From: Brevundimonas denitrificans
GTDB taxonomy: Bacteria; Pseudomonadota; Alphaproteobacteria; Caulobacterales; Caulobacteraceae
NCBI RefSeq assembly: GCF_030160755.1
Contig: NZ_BSOY01000023.1
Location: forward strand, 1 to 35,421
Direction of reading: 5' to 3'
DNA: 35,421 bases
In this document: positions 16,874 to 24,221 of the stretch, piece after piece
Layout: each line of letters starts with the position of its first letter
Position numbering within the stretch: position 1 is the stretch's first letter
The notes under the pieces: generated by a model
Database searches by the model: none
Told to the model about the DNA's origin: nothing
Seen by the model: only the letters and a program-made list of their open reading frames with translations
Program-made: the position numbers and the translations under genes

Positions 16874-17047
16874 CTAATGCGTCAGGGCCTCCAGACTGGT
16901 GATCTGTTCCTTGAGCCGGAGCTTCTGCAACTTCAGCTCCCTCACCCGAAGCGAGTCCGTGGCCGGGTGGGTCGTCTCTCTCCGGATGGTCTCATCCAGA
17001 TTACGGTGACGGTTTCCCAGTTCGCGGATACGAGCTTCGATGGTCAT
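16874..17047 (-). CDS. DUF465 (YdcH-like) small coiled-coil protein
   Basis: 57-residue protein, entirely helical in appearance: MTIEARIRELGNRHRNLDETIRRE, then a short break (THPATDS) and VRELKLQKLRLKEQITSLEAL. This helix-hairpin pattern with the KLQKLRLKEQI motif is the DUF465/YdcH family; the function is unknown. The ATG at 17047 has GGAGG nine bases upstream; in-frame ATGs at 17062 and 17113 are weaker choices. It diverges from ubiX, with about 115 bases between the starts. A second DUF465 gene lies just past ubiX at 18288. Confidence 0.82.
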   Translation of the reverse strand: MTIEARIRELGNRHRNLDETIRRETTHPATDSLRVRELKLQKLRLKEQITSLEALTH

Positions 17048-17163
17048 GGCTTGCGCCTCCATGTCTAAGGGACCAGTACAGTCAGCGCCGGGTCTGACCG
17101 GCTGTAGAATCACATTCCAGTGAACTGCCGACCGTCCTGATACGGACCACCCTGGAGCCCGAA

Positions 17164-17790
17164 TTGGCCGAAGATGTGAACAGAGCCGTACGGAACCCGT
17201 CCGATCCCACGCCTCCCCGACTGATCGTCGGAATTTCCGGAGCCTCCGGCGTGACTTACGGCGTCAGGGTGCTGGATGCCCTGCGTGAACTGGGCGTCGA
17301 GAGCCATCTGGTCGTCACCCGCGCCGCCCTGCTGACCCTGTCTCAGGAAACCGAACTTTCCGCCGACGACCTGCTGGGCCGCGCCGACGTGTCGCACCGG
17401 CTCAATGATGTCGGCGCCTCGATCGCCTCGGGCTCGTTCCGGACCATGGGGATGATCATCGCCCCCTGTTCGGTCCGCACCATGAGCGAGATCGCCACCG
17501 GCGTGACCTCGACCCTGCTGACCCGCGCCGCCGATGTGGTGCTGAAGGAGCGCCGCCCGCTGGTGCTGATGGTGCGCGAGACGCCCCTGCACCTCGGTCA
17601 CCTGCGCACCATGACGGCGCTCGCCGAGATGGGCGCAATCATCGCCCCGCCCCTGCCCGCCTTCTATGCGAAACCGGCCTCGATCGCCGAAATGGTCGAT
17701 CAGTCGGTGGGGCGGGCGCTGGACCTGTTCGGCCTCGACTGGTCCGCCGTGCGGCGCTGGGACGGGCTCAAGGGACCCTCGCCGGAATGA
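17164..17790 (+). CDS. ubiX: Flavin prenyltransferase UbiX
   Basis: Attaches dimethylallyl to FMN to make prenylated FMN, the cofactor of UbiD-type decarboxylases in ubiquinone synthesis. 208 residues with the flavoprotein motif LIVGISGASGVTYGVRVLDAL near residue 20, the Ser/Cys-rich block IIAPCSVRTMSEIATGV, and the phosphate/prenyl-site region LKERRPLVLMVRETPLHLGHLRTM. The start is TTG at 17164, with GGAG six bases upstream; no in-frame ATG lies between it and the core. The stop overlaps the ATG of the next gene (ATGA), so the two are coupled. ubiD itself is not in the window. Confidence 0.95.
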   Translation: MAEDVNRAVRNPSDPTPPRLIVGISGASGVTYGVRVLDALRELGVESHLVVTRAALLTLSQETELSADDLLGRADVSHRLNDVGASIASGSFRTMGMIIAPCSVRTMSEIATGVTSTLLTRAADVVLKERRPLVLMVRETPLHLGHLRTMTALAEMGAIIAPPLPAFYAKPASIAEMVDQSVGRALDLFGLDWSAVRRWDGLKGPSPE

Positions 17791-18251
17791 GTCTGTGGGA
17801 CTGGGCGCTGACGGCCTACGCCGCCGACGGGGTCGCTGACGCCTGTCTGGAGCTTCAGGACGCCGCCGGCCAGAACGTGCCCCTGCTGCTCTGGGCCGCC
17901 TGGTGCGCCGCCGAGGGACGAGCGCCGGATGCGGACGCCCTGGAGGCCGCCGGCGACACGGCCCGGGCGTGGCAGGAGACCGCCATCGCACCCCTGCGCG
18001 CCGTGCGCCGCGCATTGAAGACCCGGGCGCCCGATCTCGATGACGCCGACCGGGAAGCGGTCCGGGCCCAGGTCAAGGCGGTGGAACTGGAGGCGGAACG
18101 CCGGCTGCTGACCGCGCTGGAAGCCCTCGCCCCGGCGCCCTCCGGACCGCCGCAGCCGCCGATCGATACGCTGGTGGCGGCGGCCCGCGTCTGGTCGCCG
18201 ATGACCCCGCGCGCCGGACTGGTTCAGCTCGCCGACCGCCTTCCGGCCTGA
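17787..18251 (+). CDS. TIGR02444-like protein, unknown function
   Basis: 154 residues, mostly helical and acidic, starting MSLWDWALTAYAADGVADACLELQDAAGQNVPLLLWAAW. This opening (W near residue 4, LELQD..GQNVPLLLW) matches the family named TIGR02444 / DUF2390 from memory, whose role is not known. The middle, DADREAVRAQVKAVELEAERRLLTALEAL, is a long amphipathic helix. The ATG overlaps the ubiX stop by four bases, so it is translated with ubiX; a tie to flavin or quinone metabolism is only a guess from that. A DUF465 gene follows on the same strand. Confidence 0.75.
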   Translation: MSLWDWALTAYAADGVADACLELQDAAGQNVPLLLWAAWCAAEGRAPDADALEAAGDTARAWQETAIAPLRAVRRALKTRAPDLDDADREAVRAQVKAVELEAERRLLTALEALAPAPSGPPQPPIDTLVAAARVWSPMTPRAGLVQLADRLPA

Positions 18252-18287
18252 CGCGACCCACAGTATGATAAGCCGGCAGGGCCCGAC

Positions 18288-18512
18288 ATGAACGACGACG
18301 AACCTTTTCTGAGCGAAGAAGAGCTGGCGCTGCACGCCCGGCTCAAGGTGCTTCAGCTTGAGCACGCCGACCTCGACGCCTCGATCGAGGCCCTCGGTCA
18401 CATGCCCGTGCCGGACCAGCTGATGATCGCCCGGCTGAAGCGCAAGAAGCTGCTGCTGCGCGACGAGATCACCAAGATCGAGGACCGCATCCTGCCCGAC
18501 ATCATCGCCTGA
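18288..18512 (+). CDS. DUF465 (YdcH-like) small coiled-coil protein, second copy
   Basis: 74 residues: an acidic lead (MNDDEPFLSEEELALHARL), a helix LKVLQLEHADLDASIEAL, a turn with GHMPVPDQ, and a second helix IARLKRKKLLLRDEITKIEDRILPDIIA. The two-helix hairpin with LKRKKLLLRDEI is the YdcH/DUF465 signature. It has the same fold as the protein at 16874-17047 but clearly diverged sequence. It follows the TIGR02444-like gene by 36 bases, probably as the third member of the ubiX transcript. Function unknown. Confidence 0.83.
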   Translation: MNDDEPFLSEEELALHARLKVLQLEHADLDASIEALGHMPVPDQLMIARLKRKKLLLRDEITKIEDRILPDIIA

Positions 18513-18521
18513 CGGGCGCCC

Positions 18522-19085
18522 TCAGCGGCCCTTCTTGCGCACCCACATGGCCGCGTCGGCCTCGGCCAGCCAGACCTCGGGGTCCGTGTGGGCGGCGAAG
18601 GCGCGCACGCCGAACGAACCACCCAGCGTCGCCTGTTCCCCGGCCCAGACGAAGCCGTCCGCTTCCAGAGCCGCGGCCAGCCGCCGGGCCTTCTCGCGGC
18701 CCTCTTCCAGACCCGCGTTCAGCATCAGCAGGGCGAACTCGTCGCCGCCGAGGCGGCCGACCGCGTCCGATTCGCGCAGATTGGCGCGCAACAGCTCGGC
18801 CACATGCACCAGGGCGGCGTCGCCCGCGGCGTGGCCCAGGGTGTCGTTGACGTTCTTGAAGCCGTCGAGATCGAGATACAGCAGCACCGCCGGCACCTCA
18901 TGGCGCTGGCAGAAGGCCATGGCGCTGCGCAGGGCCGCCACGAAACCACGCCGGTTCAGGGCCGGCGTCAGCACATCGTGATCGGCCGCGGCCTCGGCCG
19001 CCTCGGCGCGCAGGCGCAGGGCCTCGACCTCGGCGCGCAGGCGCTCGATCTCGGCATGGGGGTCGATGACGGCCGCGTCGTTCAC
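18522..19085 (-). CDS. Stand-alone GGDEF diguanylate cyclase
   Basis: Makes the second messenger c-di-GMP from two GTP. About 187 residues: a short coiled coil ([24 protein letters not shown]) followed directly by the GGDEF domain, which has the [12 protein letters not shown] opening, [20 protein letters not shown] metal-binding block and an intact active site RLGGDEF. RESD five residues before GGDEF fits the inhibitory I-site RxxD. No sensor or membrane segment is present, so dimerisation probably relies on the coiled coil or a partner. The start is uncertain: I prefer the GTG at 19085 (GGGGAG 12 bases upstream); an ATG at 19211 would overlap the start of divergent purE. Confidence 0.85.
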   Translation of the reverse strand: MNDAAVIDPHAEIERLRAEVEALRLRAEAAEAAADHDVLTPALNRRGFVAALRSAMAFCQRHEVPAVLLYLDLDGFKNVNDTLGHAAGDAALVHVAELLRANLRESDAVGRLGGDEFALLMLNAGLEEGREKARRLAAALEADGFVWAGEQATLGGSFGVRAFAAHTDPEVWLAEADAAMWVRKKGR

Positions 19086-19209
19086 GAGCGAAGGAAGCTC
19101 CCCGGCCGGCGACTCAACACGTCCGGCTGCCTGCGAGCCTAGCGCCGTCGGTTGCGGGCGCAACGCGAGTCCTGTATCGCGCCGCTTTCCCGCGAAAAGG
19201 CGAGCCTCC

Positions 19210-19701
19210 ATGACGACCGGGACACCACCAGTGGCGATCATCATGGGCAGCCGCTCGGACTGGCCGACGATGAAACACGCCGCTGACGCCCTCGACCGGC
19301 TGGGCGTGGCCTGGGATGCGCGGGTGGTCAGCGCCCACCGGACCCCCAAACGCCTGTTCGACTTCGCCACAGGCGCAAAGGCCGCGGGCTTCAAGGTCAT
19401 CATCGCCGGGGCCGGCGGCGCCGCCCACCTGCCCGGCATGGCCGCCTCCATGACCGAACTGCCGGTGCTCGGCGTGCCGGTGGAATCGAAGGCGCTGAAG
19501 GGCATGGACAGCCTGCTGTCGATCGCCCAGATGCCCGGCGGCATTCCGGTGGCGACCCTGGCCATCGGCGAGCCGGGAGCGAAGAACGCCGGCATCCTCG
19601 CCGCCCAGATCCTCGCCCTGTCCGACCCCGTTCTGGCCGACCGGGTGACCGCCTTCCGCGAGGCCCAGACCGAGGCCGTGCACGAAACCGTCGAGGACTG
19701 A
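19210..19701 (+). CDS. purE: N5-carboxyaminoimidazole ribonucleotide mutase
   Basis: Converts N5-CAIR to CAIR in purine biosynthesis (class I PurE, acting after PurK). 163 residues with the substrate-binding motifs [12 protein letters not shown] near residue 10, [12 protein letters not shown] near 40, and [12 protein letters not shown] near 70, plus the [17 protein letters not shown] block. The ATG at 19210 directly precedes the conserved N-terminus; the frame is open upstream, but that sequence is antisense to the GGDEF gene region. The purK GTG follows its stop with no gap. Confidence 0.96.
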   Translation: MTTGTPPVAIIMGSRSDWPTMKHAADALDRLGVAWDARVVSAHRTPKRLFDFATGAKAAGFKVIIAGAGGAAHLPGMAASMTELPVLGVPVESKALKGMDSLLSIAQMPGGIPVATLAIGEPGAKNAGILAAQILALSDPVLADRVTAFREAQTEAVHETVED

Positions 19702-20808
19702 GTGACCGACGCCGTGCCCGCCCGCATCACGCCCCAGCCCCTGCCCCCCGGTTCGACCCTCGGCATTCTCGGGGGCGGTCAGCTGGGGCGGATGCTGAGT
19801 CAGGCCGCCTCGCGGCTCGGCTTCAACGTGGTCATCCTCGATCCGGAAGAGAACAGCCCGGCCGGCCGCGTCTCCCAGGGCCAGATCGTCGCCGCCTATG
19901 ACAATCCCACGGCCCTGAGCGTGCTGGGCCAGACCTGTCAGGCCGTCACCTTCGAGTTCGAGAACGTCCCCGCCGGCTCGGTCGAGCGGCTGGTCGAGGG
20001 CGGCGCCGTCGTCGCCCCCGGCCCCAAGGCGCTGGCCGTGGCCCAGGACCGCGTCGACGAGAAGACCTTCCTCAACAGCGTCGGCGCCCCGACCGTGGCC
20101 TTCGCCGCCATCGACACCCTTGAGGACCTGCGTCACGCCGTGGACCGGCTGGGGGTCCCGGTCCTGTTGAAGACCCGGCGCGAGGGCTATGACGGCAAGG
20201 GTCAGGTCTGGATCAAGTCGCCCGCCGACGCCCTCAAGGCCTGGACCGTCATCGGCGAACGCCCGGCCATCCTCGAGGCGAGGGCGTCGTTCCAGCGTGA
20301 ACTGTCGGTGATCTGCGCCCGCGGCCGCGACGGCGCCGTGGCCGTCTATCCGCTGGGCGAGAACATCCACAAGGGCGGCGTCCTCAAGACCACGATCGCC
20401 CCCGCGAAGGTCGATGCGAAGACCGAGGCGCGCGCCCACGCCATCGCGGCCGCCATCCTCGAGGGGCTGGACTATGTCGGCGTCATGGGGATCGAGCTGT
20501 TCGACCTCGGCGGCGGCCTGCTGCTGGTCAACGAGATAGCGCCGCGCGTCCACAACACCGGCCACTGGACCCAGGACGGCTGCGTCTGCGACCAGTTCGA
20601 ACAGCACATCCGCGCCGTCGCCGGCTGGCCGCTCGGCCCGACCACCGCCCACGCGCGGGTCGAGATGACCAATCTGCTGGGCGACGATGTGAAGAAATGG
20701 GCGGCCCTGTCCGCCAAACCCGACGCCCGCCTGCACCTCTACGGCAAGGCCGAGGCCCGCAAGGGCCGCAAGATGGGCCATGTGAACCGGGTGAAGCCGC
20801 TGGTTTGA
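19702..20808 (+). CDS. purK: N5-carboxyaminoimidazole ribonucleotide synthase
   Basis: ATP- and bicarbonate-dependent carboxylation of AIR, giving the substrate of PurE. 368 residues with an N-terminal GILGGGQLGRMLSQAA nucleotide-type motif, FEFENVP, an ATP-grasp central domain (LLKTRREGYDGKGQ; LEARASFQRELSVI; VMGIELFDL) and NEIAPRVHNTGHWT. It uses a GTG start placed immediately after the purE TGA, so the two enzymes are made together. No clear terminator follows; a long non-coding stretch begins right after the stop. Confidence 0.96.
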   Translation: MTDAVPARITPQPLPPGSTLGILGGGQLGRMLSQAASRLGFNVVILDPEENSPAGRVSQGQIVAAYDNPTALSVLGQTCQAVTFEFENVPAGSVERLVEGGAVVAPGPKALAVAQDRVDEKTFLNSVGAPTVAFAAIDTLEDLRHAVDRLGVPVLLKTRREGYDGKGQVWIKSPADALKAWTVIGERPAILEARASFQRELSVICARGRDGAVAVYPLGENIHKGGVLKTTIAPAKVDAKTEARAHAIAAAILEGLDYVGVMGIELFDLGGGLLLVNEIAPRVHNTGHWTQDGCVCDQFEQHIRAVAGWPLGPTTAHARVEMTNLLGDDVKKWAALSAKPDARLHLYGKAEARKGRKMGHVNRVKPLV

Positions 20809-21320
20809 TGGACCGCGCCCGGAGGCCGTCAGGGGGCGAGAGTATCGCTTTTCCCGCGGAAAAATCCGGCGGGCGATTTTCGATTCGCGTCAGCGGGGCC
20901 GGTTCGGGCAAGCCGCGCCTGGGGCGGCGTCGGCGGGGTGATGCAAGCTGTCAAAGACCCAGGCCCGGCGGGCGTTTGACCAATATGCACGCGGGGACGT
21001 CAGAATCGGACGCAGGCCGCGGATGGACATGGTTTCGCGCCGGCGGGCGGGGGCCGGAAGGTCGTTTCGAGGGTTCAAAGGGGCGAGATTATACGGGGCG
21101 AGAATACACTGTTTGGAACACAGGCGGCCGATGGAGTTTTCGACAGGACTGCCACCCGACGGCGACTGACCGTCGTCGCAGGCGTCCGGTTGGGGTGATG
21201 AGAGCCACGCCCGCTCGCGCGCCGTTGCGAGCGCGAGAGCGTTTGCGGTCCGCGGACCTGCCGGTGGTTCAGTGTGGCCCCGGACATAGTCTGTGCGCCA
21301 CGCGCGGGCATACTGTGGGA
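20809..21320. other. 512-base non-coding region with repeats and hairpins
   Basis: No convincing gene on either strand; the open frames here lack ribosome sites and family likeness. It holds three copies of GGGGCGAGA followed by an AT-rich pentamer (20833, 21080 and 21095, the last two in tandem), the palindrome TTTTCCCGCGGAAAA at 20849, a CGACGG/CCGTCG hairpin near 21160, a CGCTCGC/GCGAGCG hairpin near 21212-21233, a perfect 12-base palindrome GGTCCGCGGACC at 21247, and a GTGGC/GCCAC hairpin at 21274-21301. I recall 6S RNA lying next to purK in some alphaproteobacteria, so a structured RNA is possible, but I could not build a 6S-like fold by eye. Confidence 0.5.
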
Positions 21321-22238
21321 TCAAGTGAAATCAGCAGGACGAACCCCGGTGATAAAGAAAACGCCGTTCGCATTTTTCCACGCATCTGGGACGTCGTCCT
21401 TTGTCTGGACTTCCATTTGGTTGACGAATTCGCCCGTGGCCTCCATCCATTTGCCAATGGGGAATTCATCCAATTTGCGTCCAAGGACGATGACGTCGGA
21501 GTTTTGGTCGCTTCCCCCCGACGCGAGGTATGCCGTGCGGCTTTGGCCACGACAGACCACTGAAATGGACTCCTCATCGCGCCTGGCAAAGCGCAAGGCT
21601 CCGGTGTGCGACACTGAGTTGGAATGCTTGCGCCGACCGAGGCGGGAACTGCTTGATCGCCTGTCAGCTATCACGAGATCCGCCTCGAAATCCCGGAACC
21701 TGACCCGCACCCGCTCGCAGCCGGTTCTTTCGGCTGCATCCATCAGGTTTTCCACCCAGTTTACGGCCCCATCGCCGTAGACCAGATCTGCAATTTCGGC
21801 CAACGGGCGCTCCTCGACTGTCGGCTCTCGCGTCCGCTGGTTCGTGACTTTCGCCACAAAGCCCCAAGGACCAAACAGAAGAAAATGGGCGAACATGATG
21901 ACGCCGCTGGTGTCCGCCACAGCGCTGAGAAGGCGCCCGAGCGACACATCACCCATAACGTTTCGAACGTCAGGTGAAGCGAAGGCTGAATAGATCTCGG
22001 CGGCCTCGAAAACCAACGGTACGATCAGGGACCCGGCCTTGGGAGACGCCGCCAGTGCAGCGTTGGGGGCCATGCGATCCGGGGTGATATTGTCCCTGCC
22101 CGGCCAGAGTCGTTTATGGATCGCGCAGAGGGCCTCCCCTTCAGCTTTCTCAAGCGCGGCCACCATCAGGGACACCCGAGGCCATGGAACGACGTCTGGC
22201 CCATCGAAGATGAGGTCTAGCGTGTCATTGACCGGCAT
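21321..22238 (-). CDS. Accessory cassette gene 2: soluble protein of unknown function
   Basis: 305 residues, no signal peptide. The first 60 residues (LDLIFDGPDVVPWPRVSLMVAALEKAE..) look like a strand followed by a helix. They are followed by SPKAGSLIVPLVFEAAEIYSAF, a pattern I loosely associate with uncharacterised DUF7946-type proteins. A weakly hydrophobic stretch (SGVIMFAHFLLFGPWGF, near 110-127) might touch the membrane. The rest is charged and mixed alpha/beta, with a Ser/Arg-rich loop near 195-210. The ATG at 22238 has GGAG seven bases upstream. It lies 40 bases after the membrane-protein gene on the same strand, so the two are probably an operon. Base composition is well below its neighbours (the line 21421-21480 has 30 of 60 G+C). 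Function unknown. Confidence 0.75.
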   Translation of the reverse strand: MPVNDTLDLIFDGPDVVPWPRVSLMVAALEKAEGEALCAIHKRLWPGRDNITPDRMAPNAALAASPKAGSLIVPLVFEAAEIYSAFASPDVRNVMGDVSLGRLLSAVADTSGVIMFAHFLLFGPWGFVAKVTNQRTREPTVEERPLAEIADLVYGDGAVNWVENLMDAAERTGCERVRVRFRDFEADLVIADRRSSSSRLGRRKHSNSVSHTGALRFARRDEESISVVCRGQSRTAYLASGGSDQNSDVIVLGRKLDEFPIGKWMEATGEFVNQMEVQTKDDVPDAWKNANGVFFITGVRPADFT

Positions 22239-22278
22239 CGGCTGACTCCTGTTTTGGCCGCTTCACCATGCCGCTCGA

Positions 22279-23139
22279 TCAGCCCACCGTTCCAGATTGA
22301 AGGGCTGCGACGATGGCGGTCCACCAAGTCCCTACCACGTCAGCGAAGGTAGCGATCCGTCCAACAAGGGCCGCTAGGTGGGGTAGGCCGACAACGGTGG
22401 TGAGCGTCAATAGGCCTGCCGGGCCACCGATGTCCCACCAAGCGAAGTGGGCACGCCGGCCTTGAGAAATCCGGCGTGAGAAGACAAGTGTCCGATCCTC
22501 CAACCTCTGAAGCCGAAGCGCCACACTCTCGAGCCATGGATGCGATTGAAGAGCGTTGCCGAGGGCGGCGTCCGCGTCGCCGCTCTTTGATTTCCAGTCG
22601 GATATCGTTGCTACGATCGTGTCCGACATTCGCGACCAGATTTCGCGCCAGTTGCTTTGCCAGTTCGGCGCGCGCTCGGCTATTTTGACCTTCTCGGCAA
22701 ACGACTTCTCTAGATCAGCAAATTGCGTTGGTAGGTGCTCCGTAGCGGCGTAAAACTGGTGCAGCTTCTGAGCTGCGTCGACCAAGTTCGGCTTGGCGTT
22801 GTTCATGTCGCGCTTGATCGAGGTCAACTCCGCCTGCACGCCCTCAAAGGCCTGTTGAAAGCTTTGCGAGTCCAACGCGAAGTCACTGTTGGCCCACTGG
22901 GCAAAGCGCAGTTCCTGGACGGCTCCCCAAGCATAGTAGACCGCCGCTCCTAGCAGCAGGCCAAAGGCCAAACTCCGGTCGCCGGGAAGCACCACGCCGC
23001 CCAACGATAGCTCTCCCGTACCGAGCGCTACTACCAACGCCGCCGAGGTGATCAGCAACACAGACCGTTTGAGACTACGGAAATGTTCGAGACTCCGAAT
23101 TTCGAATGAATGGTCGGTCGCGCCAGTCGCTTTTGTCAT
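22279..23139 (-). CDS. Accessory cassette gene 1: membrane protein with long helical middle
   Basis: 286 residues. Two membrane helices near 27-45 and 55-75, then a soluble, mostly helical part of about 135 residues (heptad-like stretches such as FQQAFEGVQAELTSIKRDM and VALRLQRLEDRTLVFSRRI), then one or two C-terminal hydrophobic segments (GGPAGLLTLTTVVGLPHLAALVG; VVGTWWTAIVAAL). I do not recognise the family. The start at 23139 is chosen because the longer frame would translate the SRAP remnant in a wrong frame; its ATG overlaps the remnant's TGA (ATGA). The base composition is unlike the surroundings (22681-22740 has 27 of 60 G+C, against 43 of 60 in a purK line), pointing to horizontal transfer. 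Upstream partner of the gene at 21321-22238. Confidence 0.75.
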   Translation of the reverse strand: MTKATGATDHSFEIRSLEHFRSLKRSVLLITSAALVVALGTGELSLGGVVLPGDRSLAFGLLLGAAVYYAWGAVQELRFAQWANSDFALDSQSFQQAFEGVQAELTSIKRDMNNAKPNLVDAAQKLHQFYAATEHLPTQFADLEKSFAEKVKIAERAPNWQSNWREIWSRMSDTIVATISDWKSKSGDADAALGNALQSHPWLESVALRLQRLEDRTLVFSRRISQGRRAHFAWWDIGGPAGLLTLTTVVGLPHLAALVGRIATFADVVGTWWTAIVAALQSGTVG

Positions 23140-23355
23140 GCGTTGACCATTTTTGGATCTCCCTTTTCGCCCCGCCAACCGACCGCCAACGCCCCATCCG
23201 GCAGGGGCCGCTGTAGCGCCTTCGCTTCGTTTCAAGGCACTCGCATCCAAGTCTCGCGCTCTTCCTCGGGTCGCAGGATCACGGGCATTGCCTTGGGGTG
23301 GAATACGACGACTTCAGCGTCAGCGTTGGTGGTGGGGAAGCCGAAAACCTCCGCT
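23136..23355 (-). pseudogene. 3' remnant of an SRAP/YedK (SOS-response-associated peptidase) gene
   Basis: Read in one frame on the minus strand from the COQ9 stop, the sequence gives VFGFPTTNADAEVVVFHPKA, then MPVILRPEEERETWMRVP, an in-frame TGA at 23236-23238, and NEAKALQRPLPDGALAV ending at TGA 23136-23138. HPKAMPVIL and the LQRPLPDGAL block are typical of the C-terminal third of SRAP proteins, which shield abasic sites in single-stranded DNA. The TGA stands where these proteins usually have Trp after Pro, so one G-to-A change would explain it. The catalytic N-terminal part (Cys2 and the following core) is missing, the break lying exactly at the COQ9 3' end. Not functional. Confidence 0.75.
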
Positions 23356-24031
23356 ACTGAACCTTCGCCCCGTACCGCATCCGGCTCAGCACATCCGTCA
23401 CCTTCTTCAGCGGCGCGTCGAAATCCTTGCCGGCCTTCCACTTCTCGAAGGCCATGACGTTCTCGATCCGCGCCGCCACGAAGGCCTCCGCCGCCTCGCG
23501 GCCGTCGAACCAGCGCATCGTCAGGGCCGGGATCAATATGCCCGACAGGATCGCCCGCTTGGAATAGTGGTTCCAGTCGGTGGCCGTGTCCCCGGCCCAG
23601 GTCCACAGGTGGTCGGCGCTCTCCCAGGCCAGCTTCAGCCCCAGATCGGCGTTGGGCGGCAGGGCGAGGAAGGCGGCGCAGCGACGCGTGGCCTCCAGAT
23701 CGGCCGCGCCGGCCTCCATCCGCGCCGAGACGGCCGCCGCGATTCGCTCGCGCATCTTCAGCGCTTTCGCATCCACCCCGGCCAGCGCAGCCAGCGCCCG
23801 GTCGTCATGCCGCCGCGACAGCAGGGCCGCCAGGTCGCGCGCGCCGTTGGGCAGCAGCAGTTCCTCGTCGCCCCGCGACAGGCCGCAGGCCTCGCAGGCG
23901 GCCCGCACCATCCGGCTGTTCCAGCCCAGCCGGGGCGCGAGGCCCAGGGCGGCGTCCAGCACGGTCTGCTCCATGCGGTCGGCCCAGTCCCCTTCGGGCG
24001 TCTCGTTCGACAGGTGTGGCGCATCGGTCAT
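23354..24031 (-). CDS. COQ9-family ubiquinone biosynthesis protein
   Basis: 225 residues. COQ9 proteins bind isoprenoid lipids and assist the COQ7-type hydroxylation step of ubiquinone synthesis at the membrane. Features: N-terminal helical TetR-like half ([37 protein letters not shown]) and the COQ9 block with [28 protein letters not shown], where the YSKR/WNHY residues are the family hallmark. The end [13 protein letters not shown] looks complete despite lying directly against the SRAP remnant. No clear ribosome site before the ATG at 24031. It diverges from rpsU, and its transcript could run on into the accessory cassette. Confidence 0.9.
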   Translation of the reverse strand: MTDAPHLSNETPEGDWADRMEQTVLDAALGLAPRLGWNSRMVRAACEACGLSRGDEELLLPNGARDLAALLSRRHDDRALAALAGVDAKALKMRERIAAAVSARMEAGAADLEATRRCAAFLALPPNADLGLKLAWESADHLWTWAGDTATDWNHYSKRAILSGILIPALTMRWFDGREAAEAFVAARIENVMAFEKWKAGKDFDAPLKKVTDVLSRMRYGAKVQ

Positions 24032-24102
24032 GGCGACAGCATATGCCCGTCGCGCGGGCGTTTCGACCCTTCAGATTGAAGCGCGACGATCTGGACAGGA
24101 GG

Positions 24103-24123
24103 GGGCTGAACGTGTATCAGCCC
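24103..24123 (+). promoter_or_regulatory. Hairpin in the rpsU leader region
   Basis: GGGCTGA and TCAGCCC form a perfect 7-bp stem around ACGTGTA, about 100 bases before the rpsU start. It lies in the 190-base gap between the divergent COQ9 and rpsU genes. If transcribed it could be a leader element; it might equally be a protein-binding site. No role is shown. Confidence 0.35.
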
Positions 24124-24221
24124 GCCTTCATCCGCGGACCCCTGTCCATCGGACCGAGATTTTATTTGTCTGCCCGTCTCCCTTTCGAGGTGCGCGGCGG
24201 GCGGCCAAAGGAGAGTTCAAC

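Noticed and set aside
19086..19766. N-terminal extension of the GGDEF protein across purE
   Set aside because: The open frame continues, but purE on the other strand explains that sequence and the extension has no domain pattern.
20697..21563. Long plus-strand open frame across the purK end and the non-coding region
   Set aside because: It runs out of frame over purK and antisense over the cassette gene, has no ribosome site, and its Arg/Gly-rich product is typical of GC-rich chance frames.
23136..23150. Four-residue leader peptide (MVNA) before the first cassette gene
   Set aside because: An ATG at 23150 has GGGAGA upstream and its stop overlaps the cassette ATG, but the reading frame is that of the SRAP remnant, so it is more simply explained as leftover coding sequence.
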